Below are positions 51,588 through 60,146 of a stretch of DNA of 64,000 nucleotides, one piece after another. How positions within the stretch are numbered: the first letter of the stretch is position 1; the number at the start of each line of letters is the position of its first letter. A model generated the notes under the pieces. It saw only the letters and a program-made list of their open reading frames with translations. It was not told the DNA's origin and ran no database searches. The position numbers and the translations under genes are program-made. The stretch is from CAIQJJ01 sp049325275 (GTDB lineage: Bacteria > Chloroflexota > Anaerolineae > Anaerolineales > UBA4823): the NCBI GenBank assembly GCA_049325275.1, contig JBMOLU010000013.1, forward strand, positions 62,001-126,000, given 5' to 3'.

Positions 51588-51920
51588 TCACACGTTGGCG
51601 AAGTGCTTGGCTGGATCGTTTTCGATGCGGAACAAGGACGTCAGGCCGGCCAGTTCGAGGGTCTCGTAAATTCGTTGGGGCACGTGCGACAGGGCTACCA
51701 GGCCGCCCTGCGGCTTGCACGTTTTTTGTGCGTCGATCAGTACACGCAGCCCCGCGCTGGAAACGTAGTTCACGTGCTCCAGATCGATGACCACCTTATA
51801 TCGCTCACTTTGAAACAGCTTCTTCAGCGCCTCGTTGAATTGTGGCGCCGTCAGGCTGTCGACACGGCCCGAAACGGCCACCAGGCTGTAGTTTTCATGG
51901 GGGGTAACGTTGATTTCCAT
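51588..51920 (-). CDS. STAS-domain anti-sigma-factor antagonist
   Basis: A 110-residue SpoIIAA/RsbV-like protein opening MEINVTPHENYSLVAVSGRVDS. The phosphorylatable serine lies in VNYVSSAGLRVLIDA. Phosphorylation by an RsbW-like kinase stops it from releasing a target; dephosphorylation by the PP2C domain of the adjacent protein turns it on. GAGG precedes the ATG. A TAGAAT sequence lies at 51947-51942 on the minus strand without a good -35. It starts the two-gene run with the kinase/GAF/phosphatase gene. The final target, a sigma factor or other switch, is not in the window. Confidence 0.92.
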   Translation of the reverse strand: MEINVTPHENYSLVAVSGRVDSLTAPQFNEALKKLFQSERYKVVIDLEHVNYVSSAGLRVLIDAQKTCKPQGGLVALSHVPQRIYETLELAGLTSLFRIENDPAKHFANV

Positions 51921-52013
51921 AGCAGTAACCTCTTTGCATCTATTCTACCATCTGCACAAATAACCATGCAGGAATCTCGGCAGAGATACCCTGTCCATTT
52001 CATTGTTCCTGTA

Positions 52014-52019
52014 TATAAT
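52014..52019 (+). promoter_or_regulatory. Probable -10 box of the purine operon
   Basis: A perfect TATAAT about 170 bases before purB. The -35 is weak (CTGTCC 17 bases upstream). Transcription would start near 52026, giving a leader of about 160 bases. Confidence 0.5.
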
Positions 52020-52063
52020 GAATGTGTCACGGTGTAACTTTTGATTTGCCTGACTCCAAAGCG

Positions 52064-52153
52064 GCCACAGAGAGCGGAGAGAAAGTGAAGGTAGACTCTG
52101 CAAAACTCTGTGGCAAAAAATTTGCATCAACAGGCCTCTCCGCCTGCGCAAAT
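52064..52153 (+). ncRNA. Structured purB leader, possible pseudoknot (cis-regulatory RNA candidate)
   Basis: Four complementary arm pairs lie in 90 bases. GCCACAGAG (52064-52072) pairs with CTCTGTGGC (52106-52114). GCGGAGAG (52074-52081) pairs with CTCTCCGC (52136-52143). The order A-B-A'-B' gives a pseudoknot. ATTTGC/GCAAAT (52120-52125, 52148-52153) and CAGGC/GCCTG enclose a loop holding most of B'. The frame is open in line with purB, so a coding role cannot be excluded. No known riboswitch consensus was recognised. Confidence 0.45.
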
Positions 52154-52186
52154 CACCATTCGAGAAACCAACCGAGTTCAACCCAC

Positions 52187-53572
52187 ATGACGAATGAAAT
52201 CGAACACACTTCACTCATGGCAGTCTCGCCGCTAGATGGCCGTTACGCTCGCGATACGCGGGTGTTGCAACCTTATTTTTCCGAATTCGCCCTGTTGCGG
52301 GGCCGCATACAAGTCGAGATCGAGTATCTTCTGGCGCTTTCCCATGAATTGGACATCGTCCGCCCGTTGACTGCTGCGGAAGACGCACATTTACGTTCGC
52401 TGGTCAGCAACTTTTCGGCCGCGGATGCTGCACAAATCAAGGAAATCGAAAAGACCACCCGCCACGACGTCAAGTCGGTGGAGTACTTTCTGCGCAGCAA
52501 GCTGCAAGGCTCTTCACTAGAAGATGTGGTCGAGTGGCTGCACTTTGGCCTTACTTCGGAAGATGTCAACCTGATTGCCCAGGCGTCGGCGCTGCGCGAG
52601 GCCTGCAATGCCGTGCTCGTGCCGGCGCTGGATGGCATAACCGCGCGGCTGGCTGGCCTGGCGCGCACGCACAAGAGCCTGGTCATCCTCGGCCGCACGC
52701 ATGGCCAGGCGGCCGTTCCAACCACCTTGGGCAAAGAATTTGCCGTTTTCCTGACGCGTCTCAAGCGCCAGCGTAACAAGCTCGCCGAGCATCGTTTCGA
52801 AACGAAGCTGGCCGGGGCGGTGGGTAACTTCAACGCTCTGGTCGCAGCCTATCCCGAAATCGATTGGATCGCCTTCAGCCAGAAGTTCATTCGCTATTTC
52901 CGCCTCGAGCCAAATCTCCTCGCTACCCAACTGATCCCTTACGACAACTGGGTCGTCTTTTTCAACGAACTGCGCCTGGCTAACACCATCTTGATCGATC
53001 TGGCGCAGGACGTTTGGCGTTACATCAGCGACGATTACATTAAGTCACGTGTGGTGGCCGGTGAAGTGGGTTCTTCAACGATGCCGCAGAAGGTTAACCC
53101 GATCGATTTCGAAAACGCCGAGGGCAACCTGGGAACCGCCAACGCCATGCTCGATTACTATGCTCAAAAGATGCCCATCAGCCGCCTGCAACGCGACCTT
53201 TCCGATTCGACAGTCCGGCGTACCTTCGGCGTGGCCCTGGGCCATTCGCTGCTCGCTTACATCAATATGGCGCGTGGGTTGGACCGCCTGGATGCCAATG
53301 AAGAACGCATCTGCGCGGACTTAGAGCATAGCTGGGTGGTGGTCGCCGAGGGGGCGCAAACCATCTTGCGCGCGGCCGGTGTACGCGACGCCTACGAAAC
53401 GCTCAAGTCGCTCACCCGCGGGCGGGCGATTTCGCAAGAAGACTACCTGGCATGGATCGATCCGTTGGCGGTCGATGAAAACGTCAAAGCCCGCCTGCGC
53501 CGGCTGACACCGTCGAACTATATTGGCCTCGCCGAGCATCTGGTGGAATATTCGCTGAATTCAGATTTGTAA
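52187..53572 (+). CDS. purB: Adenylosuccinate lyase
   Basis: A 461-residue enzyme splitting SAICAR to AICAR and adenylosuccinate to AMP. It opens with MAVSPLDGRYARDT a few residues in, the PurB signature. The lyase signature GSSTMPQKVNPIDFENAEGN is complete, and the catalytic His lies in GRTHGQAAVPTTLG. The length and the SPLDGRY opening match the E. coli-like PurB type. The ATG at 52187 is preferred, with 52217 as an alternative; neither has a clear Shine-Dalgarno. It is first of the eight-gene operon, with purA 26 bases downstream. Confidence 0.94.
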   Translation: MTNEIEHTSLMAVSPLDGRYARDTRVLQPYFSEFALLRGRIQVEIEYLLALSHELDIVRPLTAAEDAHLRSLVSNFSAADAAQIKEIEKTTRHDVKSVEYFLRSKLQGSSLEDVVEWLHFGLTSEDVNLIAQASALREACNAVLVPALDGITARLAGLARTHKSLVILGRTHGQAAVPTTLGKEFAVFLTRLKRQRNKLAEHRFETKLAGAVGNFNALVAAYPEIDWIAFSQKFIRYFRLEPNLLATQLIPYDNWVVFFNELRLANTILIDLAQDVWRYISDDYIKSRVVAGEVGSSTMPQKVNPIDFENAEGNLGTANAMLDYYAQKMPISRLQRDLSDSTVRRTFGVALGHSLLAYINMARGLDRLDANEERICADLEHSWVVVAEGAQTILRAAGVRDAYETLKSLTRGRAISQEDYLAWIDPLAVDENVKARLRRLTPSNYIGLAEHLVEYSLNSDL

Positions 53573-53598
53573 GTTTCTACAACCCAAGGAGAGTAACT

Positions 53599-54870
53599 AT
53601 GCCTGCAACCGTAGTTTTTGGCGCCCAATGGGGCGATGAAGGGAAAGGCCGCGCCGTCGATTACCTGGCCGGGCGCTACGATATCGTCGCCCGTTACAAC
53701 GGGGGAAACAACGCCGGCCATACGGTAATCAATGAACTGGGCACTTTCAAAATGCACCTGGTCCCTTGCGGGGTCTTCTATCCGAAGACGCTCAACTTGA
53801 TGGGCGGCGGGATGATCGTCGACCCCGCCGTGCTGCTGGAAGAACTGGCCGAGTTGCAAAAGGCCGGGCTTGATTTCGGCGATCGCCTGTACGTTTCTCC
53901 CCGCATTCATCTGATCATGCCCTATCACCGCATATTGGATGGCCTGTACGAGGCCGCCAAGGGCAAGGGCGCCACCGGCACCACCCGCCGCGGCATTGGT
54001 CCTTGCTTTGCTGACAAGGTTAGTTACAACGGCCTGCGCTGGTCAGATGTGGCCGACGCCGATCTGTTCGCCGAGAAGTTGGGCGTGCAGTTGAGTCTGA
54101 AAAACAAGATTATGGCCGCCCTGGGCGGCGAAGCGCTCGACTTCAATGAAGTATACGCCACTTACCGGGGCTACTACGAGCAGCTCAGGCCCTATATTCG
54201 TGAAACCACCGGGATCGTGCAAGAAGCCCTGTCCACCGGCAAGAGGATGCTGCTCGAACAGGCCAACGGCACTTTGCTGGACACCGATTGGGGCACGTAT
54301 CCCTTCGTCACGGCATCGTCCACATTGGCGTCGGTGGTTACACCCGGCCTGGGCGTGCCGCCAGGCAAGCTCGACCAGATCATCGGCATTGCCAAAGCCT
54401 ATACGACCCGTGTCGGCGCCGGCCCCATGCCCACCGAAATCCTCGATCCCGCCGAGAACGCTGCCAGGCAGGCCCTGACCGAAATCGCCGTAACCACCGG
54501 ACGCACGCGCCGCGCCGCATGGCTCGACCTGGAAATCCTCAAGTTCGCTCTCTACGTCAACGGTGCAACGGACATTTTCCTCACCAAGCTGGATGTTCTC
54601 AGTTCCTTCGAGCAAATCAAAGTTGGGGTGGGCTACGAACTGGACGGCAAACCCGTTCGCTATTATGATCTGGATTCCTATGCCCTGGCAAAGGTCAAGC
54701 CGGTCTACCGCATCCTGCCGGGCTGGCAAAGCGATATTTCCGCTGTCCGCCGCTACGCCGATTTGCCCGAGGCCGCACGCAACTACGTGGAAACCATCGA
54801 ACAGGTCACCGGCGTGCATGTTTCCTGGATTTCGGTTGGCCCCGAACGGGATGCCCTGATCGGCCGCTAG
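53599..54870 (+). CDS. purA: Adenylosuccinate synthetase
   Basis: A 423-residue GTP-dependent enzyme joining IMP and aspartate. It opens MPATVVFGAQWGDEGKGRAV with the GDEGKG P-loop, then NNAGHTVI. The conserved GTTRRGIGPCFADKV, EQANGTLLDTDWGTYPFVT and TKLDVLSSFEQIKVGVGY stretches are present. AAGGAG lies eight bases upstream. With PurB it covers both steps from IMP to AMP. Normal length; no oddities. Confidence 0.95.
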   Translation: MPATVVFGAQWGDEGKGRAVDYLAGRYDIVARYNGGNNAGHTVINELGTFKMHLVPCGVFYPKTLNLMGGGMIVDPAVLLEELAELQKAGLDFGDRLYVSPRIHLIMPYHRILDGLYEAAKGKGATGTTRRGIGPCFADKVSYNGLRWSDVADADLFAEKLGVQLSLKNKIMAALGGEALDFNEVYATYRGYYEQLRPYIRETTGIVQEALSTGKRMLLEQANGTLLDTDWGTYPFVTASSTLASVVTPGLGVPPGKLDQIIGIAKAYTTRVGAGPMPTEILDPAENAARQALTEIAVTTGRTRRAAWLDLEILKFALYVNGATDIFLTKLDVLSSFEQIKVGVGYELDGKPVRYYDLDSYALAKVKPVYRILPGWQSDISAVRRYADLPEAARNYVETIEQVTGVHVSWISVGPERDALIGR

Positions 54871-54911
54871 GCATTTTACTCGCGTACTTTTTTCAACAGG
54901 CAACCTCTCTT

Positions 54912-57866
54912 ATGCCCGAAACGACAACGTTCTCACCCGCTGTTTTCCGCCTGGAAGTCACATCGTCGCTGCCGATGCGCTCCCAGGCCATCCTGGCGCA
55001 ACTGCCCACCGTTGGCGTGGCCAGGAACGTGCAGCTCCAGGTAATTGACTTGTACTTCCTCGAGGGTTCATTGACCCCCGGGGATGTTGCTGCCCTGGCC
55101 GAGTCGCTGGTCTGTGACCCGGTGACCGACCGCTACACCTGGCGCGCCGTATACCCACCCCACGTAGATTCCCGCCCTGAAGACTCCTCAGGGCGGACCG
55201 TCTTAAACTCAAAGGACGCAGAAAAGGTCGTCGAGGTCACCCTGCGCCCCGGTGTGACGGACAACGTGGCCGGCGAACTGCTGCGTGCAGCCCGCCGCCT
55301 GGGAATCGAAAAGCTCACTGCGGTGGCTACGGGCCAACGCTATGTTTTCCAGGGCGATGCCAGCCCGGAAGACGTGCAGAAGATAGCCCATTCGCTGCTC
55401 GTCAACCACACCATCCAGCGCTATGCCTTGGGCGAAATTCAGCCAGAGTTCATCCACTCGCTGACGCCGGTCACCCAGGCCGATGCAATCGACTTGCTCG
55501 GCCGTGACGAGGCCGGCCTCGTCGAACTCTCGAAGGAACGCCGCCTCTCGCTGGACGCCACGGAAATGTCCGCCATTCAGGCGTACTTCCGCAGCATCGA
55601 ACGCCAGCCCACCGACGCCGAACTGGAGACCCTGGCACAAACCTGGAGTGAGCACTGCGTCCACAAGACCTTCAAGGCCTTGGTTGAACTGGAAGATCGG
55701 AAGTCGGCAACCCCACGCCGGCAAACGATCGATTCGCTGATCAATACCTACCTGCGCCGCGCCACAGACGAAATCGCTGCCCCCTGGGTGCGCTCGGCTT
55801 TCGTCGACAACGCCGGCGTGATCGCTTTCGACGACGAGTACGACATTTCCTTCAAGGTCGAAACGCACAACCATCCCTCGGCCATCGAGCCTTTCGGCGG
55901 CGCCAACACCGGCGTGGGCGGCGTGGTACGCGATGTTTTGGGCGTTTCGCATCGCCCGATCGCCAACACGGATGTGTTGTGCTTCGGTTTCGCCGATCAA
56001 AAGCTCGAGGATTTGCCGGCCGGCGTGCTGCATCCCACCCGTATCCGCGCCGGAGTGATTGCCGGCGTGGAAGATTACGGCAACAAGCTCGGCCTGCCGA
56101 CCGTCAACGGCGCCATTTACTACCACGATGGTTATACGGCCAACCCGCTGGTCTACTGCGGCACCGTCGGCATCGGCCCGAAAGATTTGCGCCCCAACCA
56201 GGCCCGTCCCGGGGACCGGGTGATCGTCATCGGTGGACGCACCGGGCGTGACGGCCTGCGCGGGGCAACCTTCTCCAGCCTGACGATGGACGCCCAGACC
56301 GGCGAAGTGGCCGGCGCTTCGGTGCAGATCGGCGACCCGATTACCGAAAAAGGCACCATCGAAGTCGTGGAGCGCGCCCGTGACCGGCGCCTTTATACGG
56401 CCATCACTGACTGCGGCGCGGGCGGCCTGTCGAGCGCTGTCGGCGAAATGGGCGAGAAAACCGGTGTCCGGGTGGACCTGTCCCGGGTACCGCTCAAGTA
56501 CGCCGGCCTGGCGCCCTGGGAAATCTGGCTTTCCGAGGCACAGGAACGCATGGTGCTGGCGGTTCCGCCGGAGAACGTCCCGGCGCTGCAAGCCATCTGC
56601 GATACTTACTGGGTCGAACTGAGCGATATCGGCGCGTTTACGGATACCGGCCGTCTGCACGTTACCTACGGCGAACAGGATATCGTTCATATCTCTGAAG
56701 ATTTTTTGCACAACGGGCGGCCGCGGCTGCATTTGCGGGCGGTCATCGCCGAAACAGCAAAAGGCGAGACGTCAAGAGACAAAGCGCCGGAGAGCACGCT
56801 TTCTCCCGCCGATCTTCTTCTTGCTCTCCTCTCCCACCCCAACCTGGCCTCCAAGGCGCATGCCATTCGCGTCTACGATCACGAGGTGCGCGGAGCCACG
56901 GTGGTCAAGCCGCTGGTTGGCGTGCAATCCGATGGCCCGTCGGATGCGGCGGTGCTCAAGCCGCTCGAGGTGAAGGGCCAGCAGGGCTTCGTGCTCGCCA
57001 ACGGGATCAATCCTTACCTCGGTGAGGCCGATGCGTACGCCATGGCGGTCAGCGTGGTTGACGAGGCCGTGCGCAACGCCGTTGCCGTCGGCGCCGATCC
57101 CGGCCAGATTGCGATCCTCGATAACTTCTGTTGGGGCGACCCGCGCCGGCCCGAGATTCTCGGCACCCTGGTGCAGGCTTGTGAAGGATGTTACGACGCT
57201 GCCAGACACTACGGCACGCCGTTCATCTCCGGCAAGGACTCGCTCAACAACGAATACCTGGGCACCGATGGCCAACGCCACGCCATCCCCGGTTCGCTGT
57301 TGATTTCCAGTATCGCCATTCACCCCGACGTGCATCAGGCCGTGACGATGGATCTGAAAGCGCCGGGTAACTTCGTTTACCTGGTCGGCGAATGGACACC
57401 GGCTCTGGCCGGCAGCCACGCCGCTTTGCTGGCGCCGGGCTTCTTTGGCGATGCATCGGCGTTGAACGATGCGCCGAAGATGCCCGCCTCTGCGCCACAG
57501 GTTTACCGCAGCTTGCATGCCGCAATGATGCAGGGCCTGGTCTGTTCGGCGCACGACCTGAGCGAAGGTGGCCTGGCGGTTAGCGCTGCCGAAATGTGCA
57601 TCGCTGCCCGCATGGGGCTTTCCCTTGATGTCACTCCCTTGCACGACGACGCCCGCCTGGCGTTGTTTGCAGAAACGAACGGCTGCCTGCTGGTCGAAGT
57701 CGCCCCGGAAAACGCAGCGGCGTTCGAACAGGCGCTTGGCCCGTCTCTCGCGCGTAAACTTGGGCAGGTGAACGAGCCGGCCGAACTACTGCTCGTTCAC
57801 AAGGGGCTGGCCGTTGTCCGGGCTTCCGTTTCGGCTCTGGTGAATGCCTTCAACACCCACTTCTGA
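54912..57866 (+). CDS. purL: FGAM synthase large subunit with two N-terminal PurS-like segments
   Basis: A 984-residue protein, longer than the usual 720-750 residues of PurL and shorter than the 1300-residue proteobacterial form. Residues about 12-75 and 95-165 resemble PurS repeats (VTLRPGVTDNVAGELLRAARR is one). The catalytic part begins near LETLAQTWSEHCVHKTF; metal and substrate motifs include VETHNHPSAIEPFGGANTGVGG. It makes FGAM with PurQ and ATP. No separate purS was found. The linker between the PurS-like parts is encoded by a palindrome. The ribosome binding site is weak; purQ follows after 39 bases. Confidence 0.93.
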   Translation: MPETTTFSPAVFRLEVTSSLPMRSQAILAQLPTVGVARNVQLQVIDLYFLEGSLTPGDVAALAESLVCDPVTDRYTWRAVYPPHVDSRPEDSSGRTVLNSKDAEKVVEVTLRPGVTDNVAGELLRAARRLGIEKLTAVATGQRYVFQGDASPEDVQKIAHSLLVNHTIQRYALGEIQPEFIHSLTPVTQADAIDLLGRDEAGLVELSKERRLSLDATEMSAIQAYFRSIERQPTDAELETLAQTWSEHCVHKTFKALVELEDRKSATPRRQTIDSLINTYLRRATDEIAAPWVRSAFVDNAGVIAFDDEYDISFKVETHNHPSAIEPFGGANTGVGGVVRDVLGVSHRPIANTDVLCFGFADQKLEDLPAGVLHPTRIRAGVIAGVEDYGNKLGLPTVNGAIYYHDGYTANPLVYCGTVGIGPKDLRPNQARPGDRVIVIGGRTGRDGLRGATFSSLTMDAQTGEVAGASVQIGDPITEKGTIEVVERARDRRLYTAITDCGAGGLSSAVGEMGEKTGVRVDLSRVPLKYAGLAPWEIWLSEAQERMVLAVPPENVPALQAICDTYWVELSDIGAFTDTGRLHVTYGEQDIVHISEDFLHNGRPRLHLRAVIAETAKGETSRDKAPESTLSPADLLLALLSHPNLASKAHAIRVYDHEVRGATVVKPLVGVQSDGPSDAAVLKPLEVKGQQGFVLANGINPYLGEADAYAMAVSVVDEAVRNAVAVGADPGQIAILDNFCWGDPRRPEILGTLVQACEGCYDAARHYGTPFISGKDSLNNEYLGTDGQRHAIPGSLLISSIAIHPDVHQAVTMDLKAPGNFVYLVGEWTPALAGSHAALLAPGFFGDASALNDAPKMPASAPQVYRSLHAAMMQGLVCSAHDLSEGGLAVSAAEMCIAARMGLSLDVTPLHDDARLALFAETNGCLLVEVAPENAAAFEQALGPSLARKLGQVNEPAELLLVHKGLAVVRASVSALVNAFNTHF
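55172..55196. repeat. Palindrome inside purL, in the linker between PurS-like segments
   Basis: CCGCCCTGA (55172-55180) and TCAGGGCGG (55188-55196) are exact complements with a seven-base loop. It encodes part of an unconserved linker (RPEDSSGR), as if a small palindromic element had inserted without breaking the frame. Confidence 0.5.
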
Positions 57867-57905
57867 TCCTGGCCGATCTTTGAACTGATTACTTTTATAC
57901 TTGCC

Positions 57906-58646
57906 ATGTCCAAAAAAATCCTTATTCTTCATGCTCCTGGCAGCAACCGTGACGGCGACCTGGCGCGTGCCTTCGAACTGGCCGGCGGCGACGCCACGAT
58001 CGCGCCGCTGACCGCGCTGCAGCGCGGTGATATCCGCGGGCAAGATTTTGCCCTGCTCGCCCTGCCGGGTGGCTTTTCGTATGGTGATGCCCTGGGGGCC
58101 GGCCGCTTGTGGGCGCTCGATTTGCAAACCTGGTTCCATGATGCCTTGCAGGCTTTCGTCGCCAGCGGCAAGCCGGTGCTCGGCATTTGCAACGGGTTCC
58201 AGGTTTTGGTCAAGTCGGGCATCCTGCCGGGGCCAAAGGCTACCTTGACGTTCAACGCTTCCGGTCATTTCGAGTGCCGTTGGGTGTCCCTGGCAGCTTC
58301 TGCGCAAAACCCTTCACCCTGGCTGGCCGATTTGCCGATGATCGAATGCCCGGTGGCGCACGGTGAAGGGCGCTTCCTGCTGGCGGAAGGGGCTTTGCTG
58401 CCGCCCGAACAGATTGCCCTGCGGTATACGCATTCTGATGGGAAACCGGCAGGCGGTAAATACCCCGTTAACCCGAACGGCTCGTTCCTCGATATTGCTG
58501 GCGTGACAAACGCACGCGGCAACGTTCTTGGGATGATGCCGCACCCGGAAGACCACGTTTATCCACACCAATACCGTCAATGGACGCGCGGCCAGGCCCG
58601 GGGCTTGTCGCTTAAGCTGTTCCAAAACGGATTGAATATGGCTTAG
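57906..58646 (+). CDS. purQ: FGAM synthase glutaminase subunit
   Basis: A 246-residue class I glutamine amidotransferase supplying ammonia to PurL. The nucleophile cysteine is in LGICNGFQVLVKSG and the catalytic His-Glu in MMPHPEDHVYPHQY. It opens KKILILHAPGSNRDGD, with a PurQ-type PGGFSYGDALGAG oxyanion strand. It lies between purL and purC on the same strand. Normal length. Confidence 0.95.
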   Translation: MSKKILILHAPGSNRDGDLARAFELAGGDATIAPLTALQRGDIRGQDFALLALPGGFSYGDALGAGRLWALDLQTWFHDALQAFVASGKPVLGICNGFQVLVKSGILPGPKATLTFNASGHFECRWVSLAASAQNPSPWLADLPMIECPVAHGEGRFLLAEGALLPPEQIALRYTHSDGKPAGGKYPVNPNGSFLDIAGVTNARGNVLGMMPHPEDHVYPHQYRQWTRGQARGLSLKLFQNGLNMA

Positions 58647-58666
58647 TTTTGCAAACGGAGGAAACC

Positions 58667-59629
58667 ATGCTGTATCCATTTCTTGAAACTGCTTACGCAC
58701 ATCCGTTTACCCGTACGGACTTACCCTTGCCCGGAAAGCGTAGCGGCAAAGTGCGTGACATCTATTCCCTCGCCGGCGAGCGCCTGCTATTGGTGACAAC
58801 CGATCGCCTCTCGGCCTTCGATCGAATTTTAGGCGCGGCCCCGTATAAAGGGCAGGTGCTCAACCAGTTGGCCGCCTGGTGGTTCGACCAAACGAAAGAC
58901 ATCATCCCCAACCCATTGCATTCGCTGCCCGATCCCAATGCGGCCATCATGCAGCAGGCCAGGTCTTTCCCGGTGGAAGTGATCGTACGCGGGTTTATCA
59001 CCGGGGTTACCAGTACGGCGTTGTGGTACCGCTATTCCCTTGGCGAACGGGATATTTATGGCTATACTTTTTCCGATGGATTGCGTAAAAACCAGGCTCT
59101 GCCTGAACCGATCCTCACCCCAACGACGAAGGGTGAAGGCGGCGCGCACGATGAACGCCTGACCTGCACCGAAGTGGTCAGCAAAGGCTACCTGGATGCC
59201 ACCACATGGGAACAGGTCTCGACCGCTGCACTGGCGATCTTCAAGCGTGGCCAGGAAGTGGCCCGCCGGGCCGGGTTGGTTTTGGTGGATACCAAATACG
59301 AGTTCGGCCGTTTACCGGATGGCACCGTGGTGTTGATCGACGAGGTCCACACCCCCGATTCTTCCCGTTTCTGGTTGGGCGATTCATACGAAGCGCGTTT
59401 TGCAGCCGGGGAAGAACCTGAGAACTACGACAAAGAATTCATCCGCCTCGAATACGCCCGCCAGGGTTATCGCGGCGAAGGCGAACCGCCCACTATGCCC
59501 GCCGAACTGTGGCTGCGGGTCGGTGAGCGTTATGTCAACCTGTACGAACGGTTGACTGGCCAGACTTTTGCGCCGGGAGCCTATCCCGTTGAGCCGCGGC
59601 TGGTGCAAAACCTGGCGAACGTGAAATAG
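58667..59629 (+). CDS. purC: SAICAR synthetase
   Basis: A 320-residue enzyme joining CAIR with aspartate. It opens LPLPGKRSGKVRDIYSLAG; SGKVRD and DRLSAFD are the ATP-binding signature. The VRGFITGVTSTALWYRYS and VLIDEVHTPDSSRFW stretches are typical. Its length and the ...NPLHSLPDPN stretch are closer to the yeast Ade1 type than to the 240-residue E. coli type. ACGGAGG precedes the ATG. Confidence 0.94.
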   Translation: MLYPFLETAYAHPFTRTDLPLPGKRSGKVRDIYSLAGERLLLVTTDRLSAFDRILGAAPYKGQVLNQLAAWWFDQTKDIIPNPLHSLPDPNAAIMQQARSFPVEVIVRGFITGVTSTALWYRYSLGERDIYGYTFSDGLRKNQALPEPILTPTTKGEGGAHDERLTCTEVVSKGYLDATTWEQVSTAALAIFKRGQEVARRAGLVLVDTKYEFGRLPDGTVVLIDEVHTPDSSRFWLGDSYEARFAAGEEPENYDKEFIRLEYARQGYRGEGEPPTMPAELWLRVGERYVNLYERLTGQTFAPGAYPVEPRLVQNLANVK

Positions 59630-59666
59630 AAAATCCCTGTATTGATGGTGTTTAGGAGAAATTACC

Positions 59667-60143
59667 ATGCCACTTGTCATTATCCTGATGGGCAGCAAGG
59701 CCGATGAAACACACTGCCTGAAAATTGCCGAGGCTGCAAAAAGTTATGGCTTGGATGTTGTCATGCGCGTTGGTTCGGCGCACAAAACCCCTGCACACGT
59801 GATGGACGTGCTGCGTTGTTACGAAAACGATCCGGTGCCCAAGGTTTACATTACCGTCGCCGGGCGCAGCAACGCGTTGAGCGGCTTTGTCGATGGGCTG
59901 GTTACGTCGCCGGTGCTTGCTTGCCCGCCCCCCAGCGAAAGCTACGGCGGGGCAGATATTTATTCTTCTTTGCGCATGCCGTCGGGCGTTGCGCCGGGCG
60001 TCGTACTCGATCCCGGCAATGCCGCCCTGCTGGCGGCGAAGATTTTTGCCGTCAACGACCCGCGCGTACGGGCGAAAATCCAGGAAGCACAGAAAAAGCT
60101 GGTTGATAAAATTTTGGCCGATGACAAATCGGTGCTGAAATAA
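59667..60143 (+). CDS. purE: AIR carboxylase, class II PurE
   Basis: A 158-residue protein. It opens PLVIILMGSKADETHCLKIA, with SAHKTP for the substrate loop. AGRSNALSGFVDG and CPPPSESYGGADIYSSLRMP match the class II enzymes (animal and Treponema type), not the class I AGGAAHLPG loop of E. coli. Class II PurE carboxylates AIR directly with CO2 and needs no PurK; none is found nearby. It lies three bases before purF. Confidence 0.92.
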   Translation: MPLVIILMGSKADETHCLKIAEAAKSYGLDVVMRVGSAHKTPAHVMDVLRCYENDPVPKVYITVAGRSNALSGFVDGLVTSPVLACPPPSESYGGADIYSSLRMPSGVAPGVVLDPGNAALLAAKIFAVNDPRVRAKIQEAQKKLVDKILADDKSVLK

Positions 60144-60146
60144 GCC

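Noticed and set aside
51580..51720. N-terminal extension of the kinase/GAF/phosphatase
   Set aside because: It runs into the STAS gene and has no conserved features.
52020..52186. Known purine or PRPP riboswitch before purB
   Set aside because: The conserved sequences of the purine and ykkC/PRPP classes were not recognised; only a new fold is suggested.
55209..56732. 507-codon open frame antisense to purL
   Set aside because: Antisense to a conserved purL core; no ribosome binding site and no recognisable domain.
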